The notes beneath the pieces are model-generated. The model worked only from the letters and a program-made list of their open reading frames with translations, had not been told where the DNA came from and did not search any database. 64,000 nt of DNA from Pseudonocardia asaccharolytica DSM 44247 = NBRC 16224 (GTDB lineage: Bacteria; Actinomycetota; Actinomycetes; Mycobacteriales; Pseudonocardiaceae), in the NCBI RefSeq assembly GCF_000423625.1, contig NZ_AUII01000003.1:124001-188000 (forward strand). The letters are read 5' to 3'. Below, piece by piece: positions 26,268 to 34,934 of this stretch. Every line of letters starts with the position of its first letter. The first letter of the stretch is position 1. Position numbers and translations under genes: made by a program.

Positions 26268-27805
26268 ACCGAGCAACCGCAACCCCGGGTCGGATCGCCT
26301 TCGTTGGCAGCGGCCCCGGCGACCCCGGGCTGCTGACCGTGCGTGCCCGGGACGTGCTCGCCGGCGCGCCGCTCGTGGTCACCGACCCCGATGTCCCGGA
26401 GGCGATCCTCGCCCTCGTCGCCGAGGGGGCCGAGGTGCGGCCCGCCGTCGGCCAGCCCGGCGACGTCGCCCGCGACCTCGTGTCCGAGGCCACCTCGGGC
26501 CGCCCGGTGGCCCGGCTCGTGGGTGGTGACCCGCTGACCGCCGACGCCGTCGTGCAGGAGGCCATGGCCGTCGCCAAGGCCGGGGTGGCCTTCGATGTGG
26601 TGCCGGGTGTCCCGGCGGGCACCGCGGTGCCCGCCTACGCCGGCGTTCCGCTGGGTTCGGCGCATGTCGAGGCCGACGTCCGCGCCGGGGTGGACTGGGC
26701 GCGGCTGGCGTCCGCCCCGGGCCCTCTGGTGCTGCACGCGGCCCCGTCGCATCTCTCCGAGGTGGCGGGCGCGCTGACCGAGCACGGGCTGGCCGAGCAG
26801 ACCCCCGTCGCGGTCACCGTGCGCGGCACCGCGGCTACCCAGAAGACGGTCGAGACCACGCTGGCCGCCATGGCCGCGGACGCGGCCGAGTTCGAGGGCC
26901 CGCTGGTCCTCACGCTGGGCCCGGAGGTCGCCCGGCGGGGTGAGCTGTCGTGGTGGGAGTCGCGTGCGCTGTACGGCTGGCGGGTTCTGGTGCCGCGGAC
27001 CAAGGACCAGGCGGGGGCGATGAGCGACCGGCTGCGGGTGCACGGCGCGATCTCCGAGGAGGTCCCGACCATCGCGGTCGAGCCGCCGCGCTCACCCACC
27101 CAGATGGAGCGCGCGGTCAAGGGCCTTGTCGACGGCCGCTTCCAGTGGGTCGTGTTCACCTCGACCAACGCCGTCCGGGCGATCTGGGAGAAGTTCGCCG
27201 AGTTCGGCCTCGACGCCCGCGCCTTCTCCGGGGTGAAGATCGCCTGTGTCGGCACGGCGACCGCGGAGAAGGTGCGCAGCTTCGGGATCACCCCTGAACT
27301 GGTGCCGAACATCGAGGAGGCCCAGGAGTCCACCTCGGAGGGTCTGCTCAAGATCTTCCCGCCGTACGACGACGTGCTCGATCCGGTCGACCGGGTGCTG
27401 CTCCCGCGCGCCGATATCGCCACCGAGACCCTCGCGGCCGGGCTGCGCGAGCGCGGCTGGGAGATCGACGATGTGACCGCGTACCGCACGGTGCGGGCAG
27501 CGCCGCCGCCCGCGCCGATCCGGGAGGCGATCAAGAGCGGTGGTTTCGACGCGGTCTGCTTCACCTCCTCGTCGACGGTGCGCAACTTGGTCGGGATCGC
27601 CGGCAAGCCGCACGCCCGCACGCTTGTCGCCTGCATCGGCCCGGCCACCGCGGAGACGGCGCGCGAGTTCGGCCTGCGCGTCGATGTGCAGCCGGAGGAG
27701 GCTCGGGTCCCGACCCTGGTGGACGCGCTGGCCGCACACGCCGCCCGGCTGCGCGCCGAGGGCGCCCTGCCCCCGCCGCGGAAGGTCAAGGCGCGCAGGC
27801 GCTGA
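26264..27805 (+). CDS. hemD: Fused uroporphyrinogen-III methyltransferase / synthase (CobA-HemD type)
   Basis: A 513-aa two-domain protein, as is usual in actinobacteria. The N-terminal about 240 residues resemble SUMT/CobA methyltransferases: [47 protein letters not shown]. The C-terminal about 250 residues are uroporphyrinogen-III synthase ([57 protein letters not shown]). It can close the tetrapyrrole ring, and the methyltransferase half may feed sirohaem or cobalamin, though not every such fusion keeps that activity. A 40-bp palindrome follows the stop codon. Confidence 0.93.
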   Translation: MNRATATPGRIAFVGSGPGDPGLLTVRARDVLAGAPLVVTDPDVPEAILALVAEGAEVRPAVGQPGDVARDLVSEATSGRPVARLVGGDPLTADAVVQEAMAVAKAGVAFDVVPGVPAGTAVPAYAGVPLGSAHVEADVRAGVDWARLASAPGPLVLHAAPSHLSEVAGALTEHGLAEQTPVAVTVRGTAATQKTVETTLAAMAADAAEFEGPLVLTLGPEVARRGELSWWESRALYGWRVLVPRTKDQAGAMSDRLRVHGAISEEVPTIAVEPPRSPTQMERAVKGLVDGRFQWVVFTSTNAVRAIWEKFAEFGLDARAFSGVKIACVGTATAEKVRSFGITPELVPNIEEAQESTSEGLLKIFPPYDDVLDPVDRVLLPRADIATETLAAGLRERGWEIDDVTAYRTVRAAPPPAPIREAIKSGGFDAVCFTSSSTVRNLVGIAGKPHARTLVACIGPATAETAREFGLRVDVQPEEARVPTLVDALAAHAARLRAEGALPPPRKVKARRR

Positions 27806-27812
27806 CGCGCCC

Positions 27813-27852
27813 GTGAGCGGCGAGTACCGCTGGAGCGGTACTCGCCGCTCAC
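27813..27852. terminator. 40-bp perfect palindrome, variant sequence
   Basis: Same size and outer GTGAG...CTCAC as the three identical copies, but a different interior: GTGAGCGGCGAGTACCGCT, a 2-nt GG centre, and the exact complement; one more C/G pair extends it outside. It lies between the hemD stop and the hemB promoter, ending 6 bp before its -10 element. It is a likely terminator of rex-hemACD. Confidence 0.7.
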
Positions 27853-27858
27853 GAGCCG

Positions 27859-27864
27859 TAGGCT
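27859..27864 (+). promoter_or_regulatory. -10 element (TAGGCT) of hemB
   Basis: TAGGCT stands 6 nt before the hemB ATG, right after the palindrome. This gives hemB a separate leaderless transcript. Confidence 0.55.
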
Positions 27865-27870
27865 GGGGCG

Positions 27871-28845
27871 ATGGCCTTTCCCACGCAGCGCCCGCGCCGG
27901 TTGCGGACGACGCCCGCGATGCGCAGGCTCGTCGCCGAGACCGATCTGCGACCGCGGCATCTCGTGCTGCCGATGTTCGTCAAGGAGGGCGCCGCGGAGC
28001 CGGTGCCGATCGGGTCGATGCCCGGTGTCGTCCAGCACACCCGCGACTCGCTGCGCAAGGCCGCGGCCGAGGCGGTCGCGGCCGGGGTCGGCGGGCTGAT
28101 GCTCTTCGGTGTCCCGGTGAAGCGGGACGCCGCCGGTAGCGGCGGCACCGGCCCCGGCGGCGTGCTCAACGTCGCGCTTCGCGACCTGCGCGCCGAGGTG
28201 GGTGACGCGACCGTGTTGATGGCCGACACCTGCCTCGACGAGTTCACCGACCACGGCCACTGCGGTCTCCTGGATGCCCAGGGCCGGGTCGACAACGACG
28301 CCACGCTCGCCGTCTACGCGGAGATGGCGGTGGCCCAGGCGGCGGCCGGGGCGCATCTCGTCGGCCCGAGCGGGATGATGGACGGGCAGGTGGGCGCGAT
28401 CCGGGGCGCGCTCGACGATGCCGGGTACGCCGACACCGGTATTCTCGCCTACACGGCCAAATACGCCTCGGCGTTCTACGGACCGTTCCGGGAGGCCGTG
28501 GAGTCGCAGCTGCGCGGCGACCGCAAGACCTACCAGCAGGACGGCGCCAACGTCCGGGAGGCGCTGCGCGAGCTCGCCCTCGACCTCGACGAGGGCGCGG
28601 ACGTGGTCATGGTGAAGCCGGCGATGGCCTACCTCGACGTGCTTCGCGCCGTCGCGGAGAACGCCGATGTCCCGGTGGCCGCCTACCAGGTCTCCGGGGA
28701 GTACTCGATGGTCGAGGCGGCCGCGGCGAACGGTTGGCTGGACCGGGAGCGGACGATCCTCGAGACGCTGACGGGTATCCGCCGGGCCGGCGCCGATATC
28801 GTGTTGACGTACTGGGCCACCGAGGTCGCCGAACGTCTGGGATGA
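27871..28845 (+). CDS. hemB: Porphobilinogen synthase HemB (ALA dehydratase)
   Basis: A 324-aa enzyme joining two 5-aminolevulinates into porphobilinogen. The two Schiff-base lysines are in [14 protein letters not shown] and [11 protein letters not shown]. The metal site reads [15 protein letters not shown]121 and C131 are kept, but the middle zinc ligand is D123, so it lies between the all-cysteine zinc type and the cysteine-free magnesium type. The length is normal. It has its own promoter after the palindrome that ends the rex-hem operon. Confidence 0.95.
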   Translation: MAFPTQRPRRLRTTPAMRRLVAETDLRPRHLVLPMFVKEGAAEPVPIGSMPGVVQHTRDSLRKAAAEAVAAGVGGLMLFGVPVKRDAAGSGGTGPGGVLNVALRDLRAEVGDATVLMADTCLDEFTDHGHCGLLDAQGRVDNDATLAVYAEMAVAQAAAGAHLVGPSGMMDGQVGAIRGALDDAGYADTGILAYTAKYASAFYGPFREAVESQLRGDRKTYQQDGANVREALRELALDLDEGADVVMVKPAMAYLDVLRAVAENADVPVAAYQVSGEYSMVEAAAANGWLDRERTILETLTGIRRAGADIVLTYWATEVAERLG

Positions 28846-28976
28846 CGCCGCCGGCCTGGCCGGACGGTGCGCGGCGGCGTCGGCACGGATGTTCCCCCGC
28901 GGGACCCGAGGTAACGGGCCTGTCACGGCGGTGACCGGTTGTCGCGCTTTCGTGGACATGACCGGTTCCGCGGCTC

Positions 28977-28982
28977 TACGTT
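28977..28982 (+). promoter_or_regulatory. -10 element (TACGTT) of a leaderless promoter
   Basis: TACGTT lies 8 nt before GTG 28991. It supports that start for the proline-rich membrane protein. Confidence 0.45.
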
Positions 28983-28990
28983 CTTTCGTC

Positions 28991-29713
28991 GTGACGACTC
29001 CTCCCGACCCGAGCTGGCAGGGTCAGCCCGACTGGCAGGCTCCGCACAACGTGCCGCCGGGATACGGGACACCCGCCCCGCAGCAGGGCGGCTATCCGCA
29101 GCCTGGTGCACCGTCCGGATGGGGCCCTCCACCGGGAGCCGAGCCCGGCTACGGACCGCCCGCCGGGTACGGGCAGCCCGGTCACGGGCCCCCTCCGGGA
29201 TACGGCCCACCGCCCGGGGCCCACCCACCGCCACCCGGCGGCTCCGGGCTCAGCATCGCCGCGGTCAGGTCCGCCTACGCCGACGCCCGGCCGCCCAAGG
29301 AGGTGCACCAGGCGTTCCGCGCGCTGATGGTGGCGCTGGCGATCGGCGTGCTGTCGTCGATCGTCGGGCTGGTGTTCACCGCGATGCTGCTGTCCAACCT
29401 GTCGGGGGGCTACGGGCTCGGCGGCTCGGTTTTCAGCCTGATCATCACCTTGATCATCTACGGGCTGGCCGTGTTCGTCGCCGTGCAGATGCGCGCGGGC
29501 CGCAGCTGGGCACGCACGACGATCGCGGTGCTCGGTGGTATCGGTCTGGTGCTCGGGGTGGTCGGGCTGTTCGCCTCGTTCGGGCTGGCCGCCGCGGTCT
29601 ACGGTGGGCTCTACACGACTCTGACGCTGCTGCTCAACGTTGTTCAGCTGGCGCTGATCGCCGCCGCGCTGTACCTGATGTTCCGCCCGAACGTGAATGG
29701 GTACTTCCGGTGA
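28991..29713 (+). CDS. Proline/glycine-rich multi-spanning membrane protein
   Basis: A 240-aa protein. The first about 85 residues are a disordered Pro/Gly/Tyr/Gln tail with repeats such as GYGPP and PPGYG. Then come four hydrophobic helices, for example LMVALAIGVLSSIVGLVFTA and LIITLIIYGLAVFVAVQM. This layout is common in actinobacterial membrane proteins of unknown function. GTG 28991 is chosen from the leaderless promoter; an ATG at 28958 is an alternative. Two more proteins with the same layout follow, beyond the IS remnant. Confidence 0.7.
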   Translation: MTTPPDPSWQGQPDWQAPHNVPPGYGTPAPQQGGYPQPGAPSGWGPPPGAEPGYGPPAGYGQPGHGPPPGYGPPPGAHPPPPGGSGLSIAAVRSAYADARPPKEVHQAFRALMVALAIGVLSSIVGLVFTAMLLSNLSGGYGLGGSVFSLIITLIIYGLAVFVAVQMRAGRSWARTTIAVLGGIGLVLGVVGLFASFGLAAAVYGGLYTTLTLLLNVVQLALIAAALYLMFRPNVNGYFR

Positions 29714-29789
29714 TCGGGCCCCGTGCCCGGATCGGCGCCGCTGAGGTCGAAGTGATCACTCGGCCGGGCCGGGCTGGAGATGGAGAGCG

Positions 29790-29820
29790 TTGACGTCCTC
29801 CCCCGCCGGACGGCGGGGGG
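29790..29820 (-). repeat. Right-end hairpin of the IS605-type remnant / omega-RNA 3' part
   Basis: On the minus strand the tnpB remnant is followed by CCCCCCGCCGTCCGGCGGGG and then GAGGACGTCAA, where the element ends. In active relatives this region is the 3' end of the guide RNA scaffold, and the bases after GTCAA are the guide. Here those bases belong to the flank behind the previous membrane-protein gene. Confidence 0.5.
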
Positions 29821-30083
29821 TTCCGGCCGCTACGCCACCGGGGAAGGGGTGCGCGGTGCTGAGGTTCGCGGTTCACCGCGGTGGGCATCCCCGCCGCTCC
29901 CCGCGCGGTCACGGCCCGTCCGGCCGCGATGTTCCGGGCTGTGTTCAGATCGGCGTTGCTCATCTGCCCGCGGGTGCGGTAGCCCAGCTGTTCGACCGCG
30001 AGGTTCCATACGTACCGGGCGTGCCCACAGTGCGCGAGCAGGGCCTGCTCCTGCTCGCGGGTGGGGTACATCCGGAACCGCAC
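29800..30083 (-). pseudogene. tnpB remnant with an internal deletion
   Basis: From GTG 30083 the frame reads VRFRMYPTREQEQALLAHCG then HARYVWNLAVEQ, the typical N-terminus of TnpB. After only about 35 codons it jumps to NADLNTARNIAAGRAVTARG, the typical C-terminus with the last RuvC aspartate region. The roughly 300 residues between, including most of the nuclease and the zinc finger, are gone while the frame is kept. It cannot make an active nuclease. Exact 3' limits are uncertain because the frame stays open past the element. Confidence 0.75.
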
Positions 30084-30129
30084 GCCCGCACCGTCCCACG
30101 ACCCACCCACAGCTTCGCGAAGGGAGGGA

Positions 30130-30171
30130 GCACCAGTCCGCCGCCCGCTGAAGCGGGCGGTCTCCTGGTGC
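30130..30171 (-). repeat. Left-end nested hairpin of the IS605-type remnant
   Basis: An outer stem GCACCAG (30130-30136) / CTGGTGC (30165-30171) encloses a perfect 9-bp inner stem CCGCCCGCT / AGCGGGCGG with a GA loop (30141-30160). Such subterminal hairpins are recognised by TnpA of IS200/IS605. It lies only 7 bp from the start codon of the next gene. Confidence 0.65.
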
Positions 30172-30178
30172 AACTCTG

Positions 30179-30637
30179 ATGACCCATGATCCCGCTTCCC
30201 CCGACGACCGTTCGCAGCCCGGCGGTGGCTGGCAGCAGCCCTACCCAGGGGGTTACGGTCAGCAGCCGCCGCCCGGATGGGGGCCCGGCGGCCCGGGCGG
30301 CCCGCCGGCCGGATACGGCGGCCCGACCGGCCCTTCCGGTTTCGGGAACCCGCAGGACCAGGCCAGAGGGTTCTTCACGGCTCTGTTCGACTTCGGTTTC
30401 AACCGGTTCGCGACGCCCGCGGTGGTGAAGGTCGTCTACATCATCGGGACGGTGGTCCTGACACTCGCCTATCTCGCCGCGATCGTGACGGGATTCCTCG
30501 ACAGTTTCGGGCTCGGTCTGCTGGCGATCCTTGGCGGGGCACTTGTGTACCTGTTCTACCTGACGCTGTTCCGGATCACGCTCGAGTTCTACTACGCTGT
30601 GGTCCGCATGTCGGAGGACATCCATCACCGGCGTTGA
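30179..30637 (+). CDS. DUF4282 membrane protein
   Basis: A 152-aa protein with a Gly/Pro/Gln-rich N-terminal tail of about 55 residues. The DUF4282 part has two membrane helices: FFTALFDFGFNRFATPAVVK, VVYIIGTVVLTLAYLAAIV, and LLAILGGALVYLFYLTLF with RITLEFYYAVVRMSEDI. The function is unknown. The IS605 remnant ends directly in front of the ATG at 30179, so the native promoter and ribosome site were probably displaced. No good Shine-Dalgarno is left; expression may now depend on the element's end or be lost. Confidence 0.75.
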   Translation: MTHDPASPDDRSQPGGGWQQPYPGGYGQQPPPGWGPGGPGGPPAGYGGPTGPSGFGNPQDQARGFFTALFDFGFNRFATPAVVKVVYIIGTVVLTLAYLAAIVTGFLDSFGLGLLAILGGALVYLFYLTLFRITLEFYYAVVRMSEDIHHRR

Positions 30638-30691
30638 GGCCCACGGTGTCCCCGCTTGGACACATCGATTGATCAGCCATACGGTGGCGCA

Positions 30692-31480
30692 GTGAGCACA
30701 CCGCCGGACCCGCAGGGCCAGCCTGGCCAGCACCCGGATCGGCCGGCCGATCCGGGTCGCGAGCAGCAGCGCCGCGAGCAGGAGACAGGGCAGCCCGGGG
30801 GCGTCCAGCACCCGGGCACCGGCCAGTACCCCGAATACGGGCAGCAACCCTACGGCCAGTACCCGTATGGCCAACAACCCTACGGCCAGCCCCCGTACGA
30901 CCCGTCCCAGTACGGCCAGCAGCCGTACGCCGGTCAGTACGGTCAGTACGGTCAGCCGCCCTACGGCGGGCAGTACCCGTACAACCCCTATGCCGCGACG
31001 CCGGCCGGCCTCGACGAGCAGGTGCAGCCGGTCTCCCGGCCGCCCACGGTCGTGCTGGCGCTGGTGCTGCTGGCGCTCAGCGCGCTGCCGTTCATCGTGA
31101 GCGGGGTGCTGTTCCTGACGATCCCGATCAACTTGGACGCCCTGCCGCCGGAGCTCAACCTGGACGCGGCGATGGCCGAGGCCGGGGTGACCCCGGAGCA
31201 GTTGATCGGGGTCTTCCGCGCACTGGCGGGGGCCATGCTGGCGGTGGCGCTGCTCTACGTGCTGTTCGCGGTGTTCGCGTTCCTCGGCCGCAACTGGTCG
31301 CGGATCGTCGTCACGATCATGACGGCCGGCTTCGCGATACTGCTGCTGCTGGGCATGTCCAGCGGGGTGGACGCGGCGAGCCAGGGCATTCTGGTGGCGA
31401 TCCTGGTGCTGTGCGTCGGCGGCACCGTCCTGCTCTACCTGCGGCCGTCGAACCAGTTCTTCACTGCCCCCCGCCGGTAG
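30692..31480 (+). CDS. Tyr/Gln/Pro-rich multi-spanning membrane protein
   Basis: A 262-aa protein. About 115 residues of disordered tail carry many PYGQ and YGQQ repeats, and the DNA shows matching short tandem repeats (cagtacggt). Then come four membrane helices, for example VVLALVLLALSALPFIVSGV, LAGAMLAVALLYVLFAVFAF and GILVAILVLCVGGTVLLYL. GTG 30692 is preferred; TTG 30656 is possible. It has the same layout as the two preceding genes. I know no function; the repeats suggest a sticky or scaffold-like tail. Confidence 0.68.
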   Translation: MSTPPDPQGQPGQHPDRPADPGREQQRREQETGQPGGVQHPGTGQYPEYGQQPYGQYPYGQQPYGQPPYDPSQYGQQPYAGQYGQYGQPPYGGQYPYNPYAATPAGLDEQVQPVSRPPTVVLALVLLALSALPFIVSGVLFLTIPINLDALPPELNLDAAMAEAGVTPEQLIGVFRALAGAMLAVALLYVLFAVFAFLGRNWSRIVVTIMTAGFAILLLLGMSSGVDAASQGILVAILVLCVGGTVLLYLRPSNQFFTAPRR

Positions 31481-31519
31481 GGGCCCGGCCACCCACACCA
31501 CCGACCGGCTGCGAGACTG

Positions 31520-32866
31520 GTGGCCGTGAGTTCGTCGCCGAGTTCGCCCTCCACCCCCGCCCCGCCTGCTGCGCAGGCCTCCGCCCAGATGTTCGAGCGG
31601 GCGAGCAGGGCCATCCCGGGCGGGGTCAACTCCCCGGTCCGGGCGTTCAACGCGGTCGGGGGAACGCCGCGGTTCATGGTGTCGGCGCGCGGGCCGTGGC
31701 TGACCGACGCCGACGGCGTCCGCTACGTCGACCTGGTCTCCTCGTGGGGCCCGATGATCCTCGGGCACGCGCATCCGGCCGTCGTCGAGGCAGTGCGCGC
31801 GGCGGCGGGCCACGGGCTGTCGTTCGGCGCCCCGACCCCGGCCGAGATCGAGCTCGCCGAGGAGATCATCGCCAGGGTCGCGCCCGTCGAGCAGGTCCGG
31901 CTGGTGAACTCCGGAACCGAGGCGACGATGAGCGCGATCCGGCTGGCCCGCGGCATCACCGGCCGTCGGGTGATCGTCAAGTTCGCGGGCTGCTACCACG
32001 GCCACGTCGACGCCCTGCTGGCTCAGGCGGGCTCGGGGGTGGCGACGCTCGGACTGCCGACCAGCCCCGGCGTCACCGGGGCCCAGGCCGCGGACACGGT
32101 CGTGCTGCCCTACAACGACCTCGATGCCGTCCGCGCGGTATTCGCCGAGCGCGGCGCCGAGATCGCCTGCGTGATCACCGAGGCCGCCGCGGGCAACATG
32201 GGCGCGATCGCGCCCCGGCCGGGCTTCAACGCGGGCCTGCGCGAGATCACCCGCGAGCACGGCGCGCTGCTGGTGATGGACGAGGTGATGACGGGTTTCC
32301 GGGTCTCCCCGGCCGGCTGGTACGGGCTCGAGGGCGTGCCCGGCGACCTCTACACGTTCGGGAAGGTGATGTCGGGCGGGCTGCCCGCGGCGGCGTTCGG
32401 CGGGCCCGCGGCGCACCTGGCCCACCTGGCCCCGGCCGGGCCGGTCTACCAGGCCGGGACGCTGTCGGGTAACCCCGTCGCGGTGGCCGCCGGGCTGGCC
32501 ACCCTGCGCCACGCCGACGAGGCCGTCTACGCCGCGCTGGACGTCAACGCGCGCAGGCTCGGCGGGCTGATCGGCGAGGCGCTGACCGCGGCGGGGGTTG
32601 CGCACCGCGTGCAGTACGCGGGCAACCTGCTCTCGGTGTTCTTCACCGCCGATGAGGTGCATGACTACGCCGGCGCGCAGGCGGCCGAGACGTTCCGCTT
32701 CCCGGCGTTCTTCCACGCGCTGCTCGAACGCGGGGTGTACCCGCCGCCGAGTGCGTTCGAGGCGTGGTTCGTCTCCGCGGCCCTCGACGACGACGCGTTC
32801 GCGGTCATCGAGTCCGCCCTGCCCGATGCGGCGAAGGCCGCCGCCGCCGCGAAGCCGACGGCATGA
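31520..32866 (+). CDS. hemL: Glutamate-1-semialdehyde 2,1-aminomutase HemL
   Basis: A 448-aa PLP enzyme turning glutamate-1-semialdehyde into 5-aminolevulinate, the step between HemA and Hem[51 protein letters not shown] and the PLP lysine in [11 protein letters not shown] are all seen. The start may be GTG 31520 or GTG 31526; the first about 25 residues are a Ser/Pro-rich extension. The end overlaps the next gene by 4 bp (ATGA). It begins a run of coupled genes leading into cytochrome c maturation. Confidence 0.96.
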   Translation: MAVSSSPSSPSTPAPPAAQASAQMFERASRAIPGGVNSPVRAFNAVGGTPRFMVSARGPWLTDADGVRYVDLVSSWGPMILGHAHPAVVEAVRAAAGHGLSFGAPTPAEIELAEEIIARVAPVEQVRLVNSGTEATMSAIRLARGITGRRVIVKFAGCYHGHVDALLAQAGSGVATLGLPTSPGVTGAQAADTVVLPYNDLDAVRAVFAERGAEIACVITEAAAGNMGAIAPRPGFNAGLREITREHGALLVMDEVMTGFRVSPAGWYGLEGVPGDLYTFGKVMSGGLPAAAFGGPAAHLAHLAPAGPVYQAGTLSGNPVAVAAGLATLRHADEAVYAALDVNARRLGGLIGEALTAAGVAHRVQYAGNLLSVFFTADEVHDYAGAQAAETFRFPAFFHALLERGVYPPPSAFEAWFVSAALDDDAFAVIESALPDAAKAAAAAKPTA

Positions 32867-33495
32867 GCACCACGACCCTGGTGCATCTGTTGCGGCACGG
32901 CGAGGTGCACAACCCCGGCGGGGTGCTGTACGGGCGGCTCCCCGGTTTCCGGCTCTCGGAGAACGGCCTCGCGCAGGCCGAGAAGGTCGCCAAGGCGCTG
33001 GCCGAGAACGACATCACCGTCGTGCTCGCCTCGCCGCTGCAGCGGGCGCAGGAGACCGCGTCGCCCCTCGCCGCGACGCACGGCGTCGAGATCGTCACCG
33101 AGGAGCGGCTCATCGAGGCCGCCAACCGGTTCGAGGGCAAGACGTTCGGGGTGGGCGACGGGGCGCTGCGGCGTCCCCGGAACTGGCCGCTGCTGACCGA
33201 CCCGTTCACCCCGTCCTGGGGCGAGCCCTACCGGCGGATCGCCCATCGGATGTTCGCCGCCGCACACCGTGCCCGGGAGCTGGCCGGCGGCCATGAGGCG
33301 GTATGCGTGTCGCATCAGCTGCCGATCTGGACGCTGCGTCGCTTCCTGCTCGGGCAGCGGCTGTGGCACGACCCGCGGCGCAGGCAGTGCGCGCTGGCGT
33401 CGCTGACCACGCTCGAGTTCACCGACCATGAGCTGACCGGGTTGCGCTACAGCGAGCCGGCCGGCGCGAGCGACCCGGCGGTGACCGGCGCATGA
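32863..33495 (+). CDS. Histidine phosphatase (phosphoglycerate mutase-like)
   Basis: A 210-aa protein with the catalytic [13 protein letters not shown] near residue 8, [12 protein letters not shown], and the second histidine in [11 protein letters not shown]. This is the histidine phosphatase superfamily; the true substrate is unknown. It is coupled to hemL by ATGA and to the next gene (resA) by another ATGA. The same gene stands at this place in mycobacteria (Rv0525 position), so the association with haem and cytochrome c genes is old. Confidence 0.88.
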   Translation: MSTTTLVHLLRHGEVHNPGGVLYGRLPGFRLSENGLAQAEKVAKALAENDITVVLASPLQRAQETASPLAATHGVEIVTEERLIEAANRFEGKTFGVGDGALRRPRNWPLLTDPFTPSWGEPYRRIAHRMFAAAHRARELAGGHEAVCVSHQLPIWTLRRFLLGQRLWHDPRRRQCALASLTTLEFTDHELTGLRYSEPAGASDPAVTGA

Positions 33496-34076
33496 TCCGG
33501 CTGCTGACGCTGATCGCGGCGCTGCTGCTGCTCGCGGGCTGCGCGACGACGGGCAAGGACGCCGTCGCCGTCGGCGGGGAGTTCCAGTTCGTCGCGCCCG
33601 GCGGGCAGATGACCATCACCTACGACCCGCCGGAGTCCCGCAGCAGGCTCCCGCAGCTGTCGGGGGAGAGCCTGCTGCACCCGGGGCAGACGATCGGCGT
33701 CGGCGACCACGCCGGCAAGGTGCTCGTGATCAACATCTGGGGTTCCTGGTGCGGGCCGTGCCGGGAGGAGATGCCCGATCTCCAGTTCGTGCTCGACCAG
33801 ACCCGGGCCGACGGGGTGGCCATGATGGGCATCGACGTCCGCGACGACCGGGCCGCCGCCGCCGACTTCGTCCGAGACCGCGGGCTGACCTTCGACTCGA
33901 TCTACGACCCACCCGGGCGGGCACTGTTTCAGCTGCGCGGGTACCCACGCAACGTCGTGCCGTCGACGATCGTGCTGGACCGCCGGCATCGGGTCGCGGC
34001 GGTCTACCTCACCCAGATCCGGGTGAGCGAGCTGCTCCCGCTGGTCGAGCGCCTCGCGGCCGAACCGGCCGTGTGA
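33492..34076 (+). CDS. resA: ResA/TlpA-type thiol-disulfide lipoprotein
   Basis: A 194-aa exported thioredoxin-fold protein. The signal ends in the lipobox LAGC (LLLLAGCATTG), so it is anchored outside the membrane. The active site is WGSWCGPCREEMP. It would reduce apocytochrome c haem-binding cysteines with electrons from CcdA, the next gene. The start overlaps the phosphatase stop (ATGA). The cis-proline lies in NVVPSTIVLD. Confidence 0.92.
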   Translation: MIRLLTLIAALLLLAGCATTGKDAVAVGGEFQFVAPGGQMTITYDPPESRSRLPQLSGESLLHPGQTIGVGDHAGKVLVINIWGSWCGPCREEMPDLQFVLDQTRADGVAMMGIDVRDDRAAAADFVRDRGLTFDSIYDPPGRALFQLRGYPRNVVPSTIVLDRRHRVAAVYLTQIRVSELLPLVERLAAEPAV

Positions 34077-34087
34077 GTACGGTTCCA

Positions 34088-34100
34088 CTACATCTTGTAG
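34088..34100. promoter_or_regulatory. Inverted repeat CTACA-TCT-TGTAG before ccdA
   Basis: A perfect 5-bp inverted repeat with a 3-nt centre, between the resA stop and the ccdA promoter. TACA/TGTA half-sites are typical for BlaI/CopY-type repressors. No such regulator is in the window. Confidence 0.35.
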
Positions 34101-34132
34101 AACCCGGTGGGCGGGCCGGATGCCGGCACACC

Positions 34133-34138
34133 TAACCT
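34133..34138 (+). promoter_or_regulatory. -10 element (TAACCT) of ccdA
   Basis: TAACCT is 8 nt before the ccdA ATG, suggesting a second, leaderless promoter inside the hemL-ccsB gene run. Confidence 0.45.
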
Positions 34139-34146
34139 GGTGGTCG

Positions 34147-34923
34147 ATGGACCCCACGACCACCCTCGCGATGTCGGGACCGCTGCTGGTCGCGGTCGCG
34201 GTCGCGGCGCTTGCCGGCGCGGTGAGTTTCGCCTCACCGTGCGTGGTCCCGCTGGTCCCGGGCTATCTCGCCTATCTCGCCGGTCTCGTGGGCGCCGACG
34301 CCCCGCCCGCGACCCCCGCCGAGGCGGCTCGCCGCCGGGCGGGCCGGTTCCGCGTCGCCGGGGCGGCCGCGCTGTTCGTCGCCGGGTTCACCGCCGTGTT
34401 CGGCACGATCCTGGTCGGGGTCGTCTGGCTGGCCGACACGCTGGTGCGCAACGAGGTCGTGCTGCAACGCGTGGGCGGCATGGTGATGATCGTGATGGGG
34501 CTGGCGTTCGTCGGGCTGCTGCCCGCGCTGCAGAACGAGCGCCGCGTGCACTGGGTGCCGCGGGCGGGCCTGTGGGGCGCGCCGTTGCTCGGCGCGGTCT
34601 TCGGGCTCGGCTGGGTGCCGTGCGTGGGCCCGACGCTGGCCGGGGTGGTCGCGGTCGCCGCCGGGACGGGCGGTGGTTCACTGCGCGGGATCGTGCTCAC
34701 ACTCGCCTACTGCGCCGGGCTGGGGGTGCCGTTCGTGATCATCGCGTTGGGCGCGTCCCGCGCCGTGCGGGCGCTGGGCTGGCTGCGCCGGCACACCCGG
34801 GCGATCCAGGTCGGGGGCGGCGTGCTGCTGGTCGCCGTCGGCGTGCTGCTGGTGACCGGGCTGTGGGGCGGCCTGCTCGCGCAGCTTCAGGTATCCATCG
34901 CCGGCTTCACCCCGGCCTTGTAG
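34147..34923 (+). CDS. ccdA: Cytochrome c biogenesis thiol transporter CcdA
   Basis: A 258-aa membrane protein with six helices. The two helix cysteines that carry electrons are in FASPCVVPLVPGYLAYL and LGWVPCVGPTLAGV. It moves reducing power from cytoplasmic thioredoxin to ResA outside. ATG 34147 fits the leaderless promoter. It is followed at 11 bp by resB. Confidence 0.94.
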   Translation: MDPTTTLAMSGPLLVAVAVAALAGAVSFASPCVVPLVPGYLAYLAGLVGADAPPATPAEAARRRAGRFRVAGAAALFVAGFTAVFGTILVGVVWLADTLVRNEVVLQRVGGMVMIVMGLAFVGLLPALQNERRVHWVPRAGLWGAPLLGAVFGLGWVPCVGPTLAGVVAVAAGTGGGSLRGIVLTLAYCAGLGVPFVIIALGASRAVRALGWLRRHTRAIQVGGGVLLVAVGVLLVTGLWGGLLAQLQVSIAGFTPAL

Positions 34924-34934
34924 CGCAGGCGCCG

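Larger units (their letters stand above)
29790..30171 (-). mobile_element. IS200/IS605-type remnant, internally deleted, with both ends
   Basis: A short element of about 380 bp between two membrane-protein genes. Its right end (29790-29820) has a GC-rich hairpin CCCCCGCC / GGCGGGGG next to GTCAA, like the conserved end of omega-RNA scaffolds. Its left end (30130-30171) has a nested hairpin. Between them a tnpB reading frame is kept only as fused start and end parts. No tnpA is present, so it could move only with help from elsewhere. Confidence 0.7.

Noticed and set aside
25073-28959. Two very long minus-strand frames over hemC, hemD and hemB
   Set aside because: The plus strand carries complete hem genes with all motifs. 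The minus frames have Ser/Arg/Pro-rich shadow composition.
30850-30990. Short regular DNA repeats (cagtacggt) that look like a small array
   Set aside because: They are in frame and encode YGQ/PYGQ repeats of the membrane protein. There are no unique spacers, so this is not a CRISPR.
29960-32716. A 918-codon open frame on the minus strand
   Set aside because: It mirrors hemL and the repeat-rich membrane-protein gene, both of which have clear domains on the other strand. Only its last part overlaps the true tnpB remnant, in a different frame.
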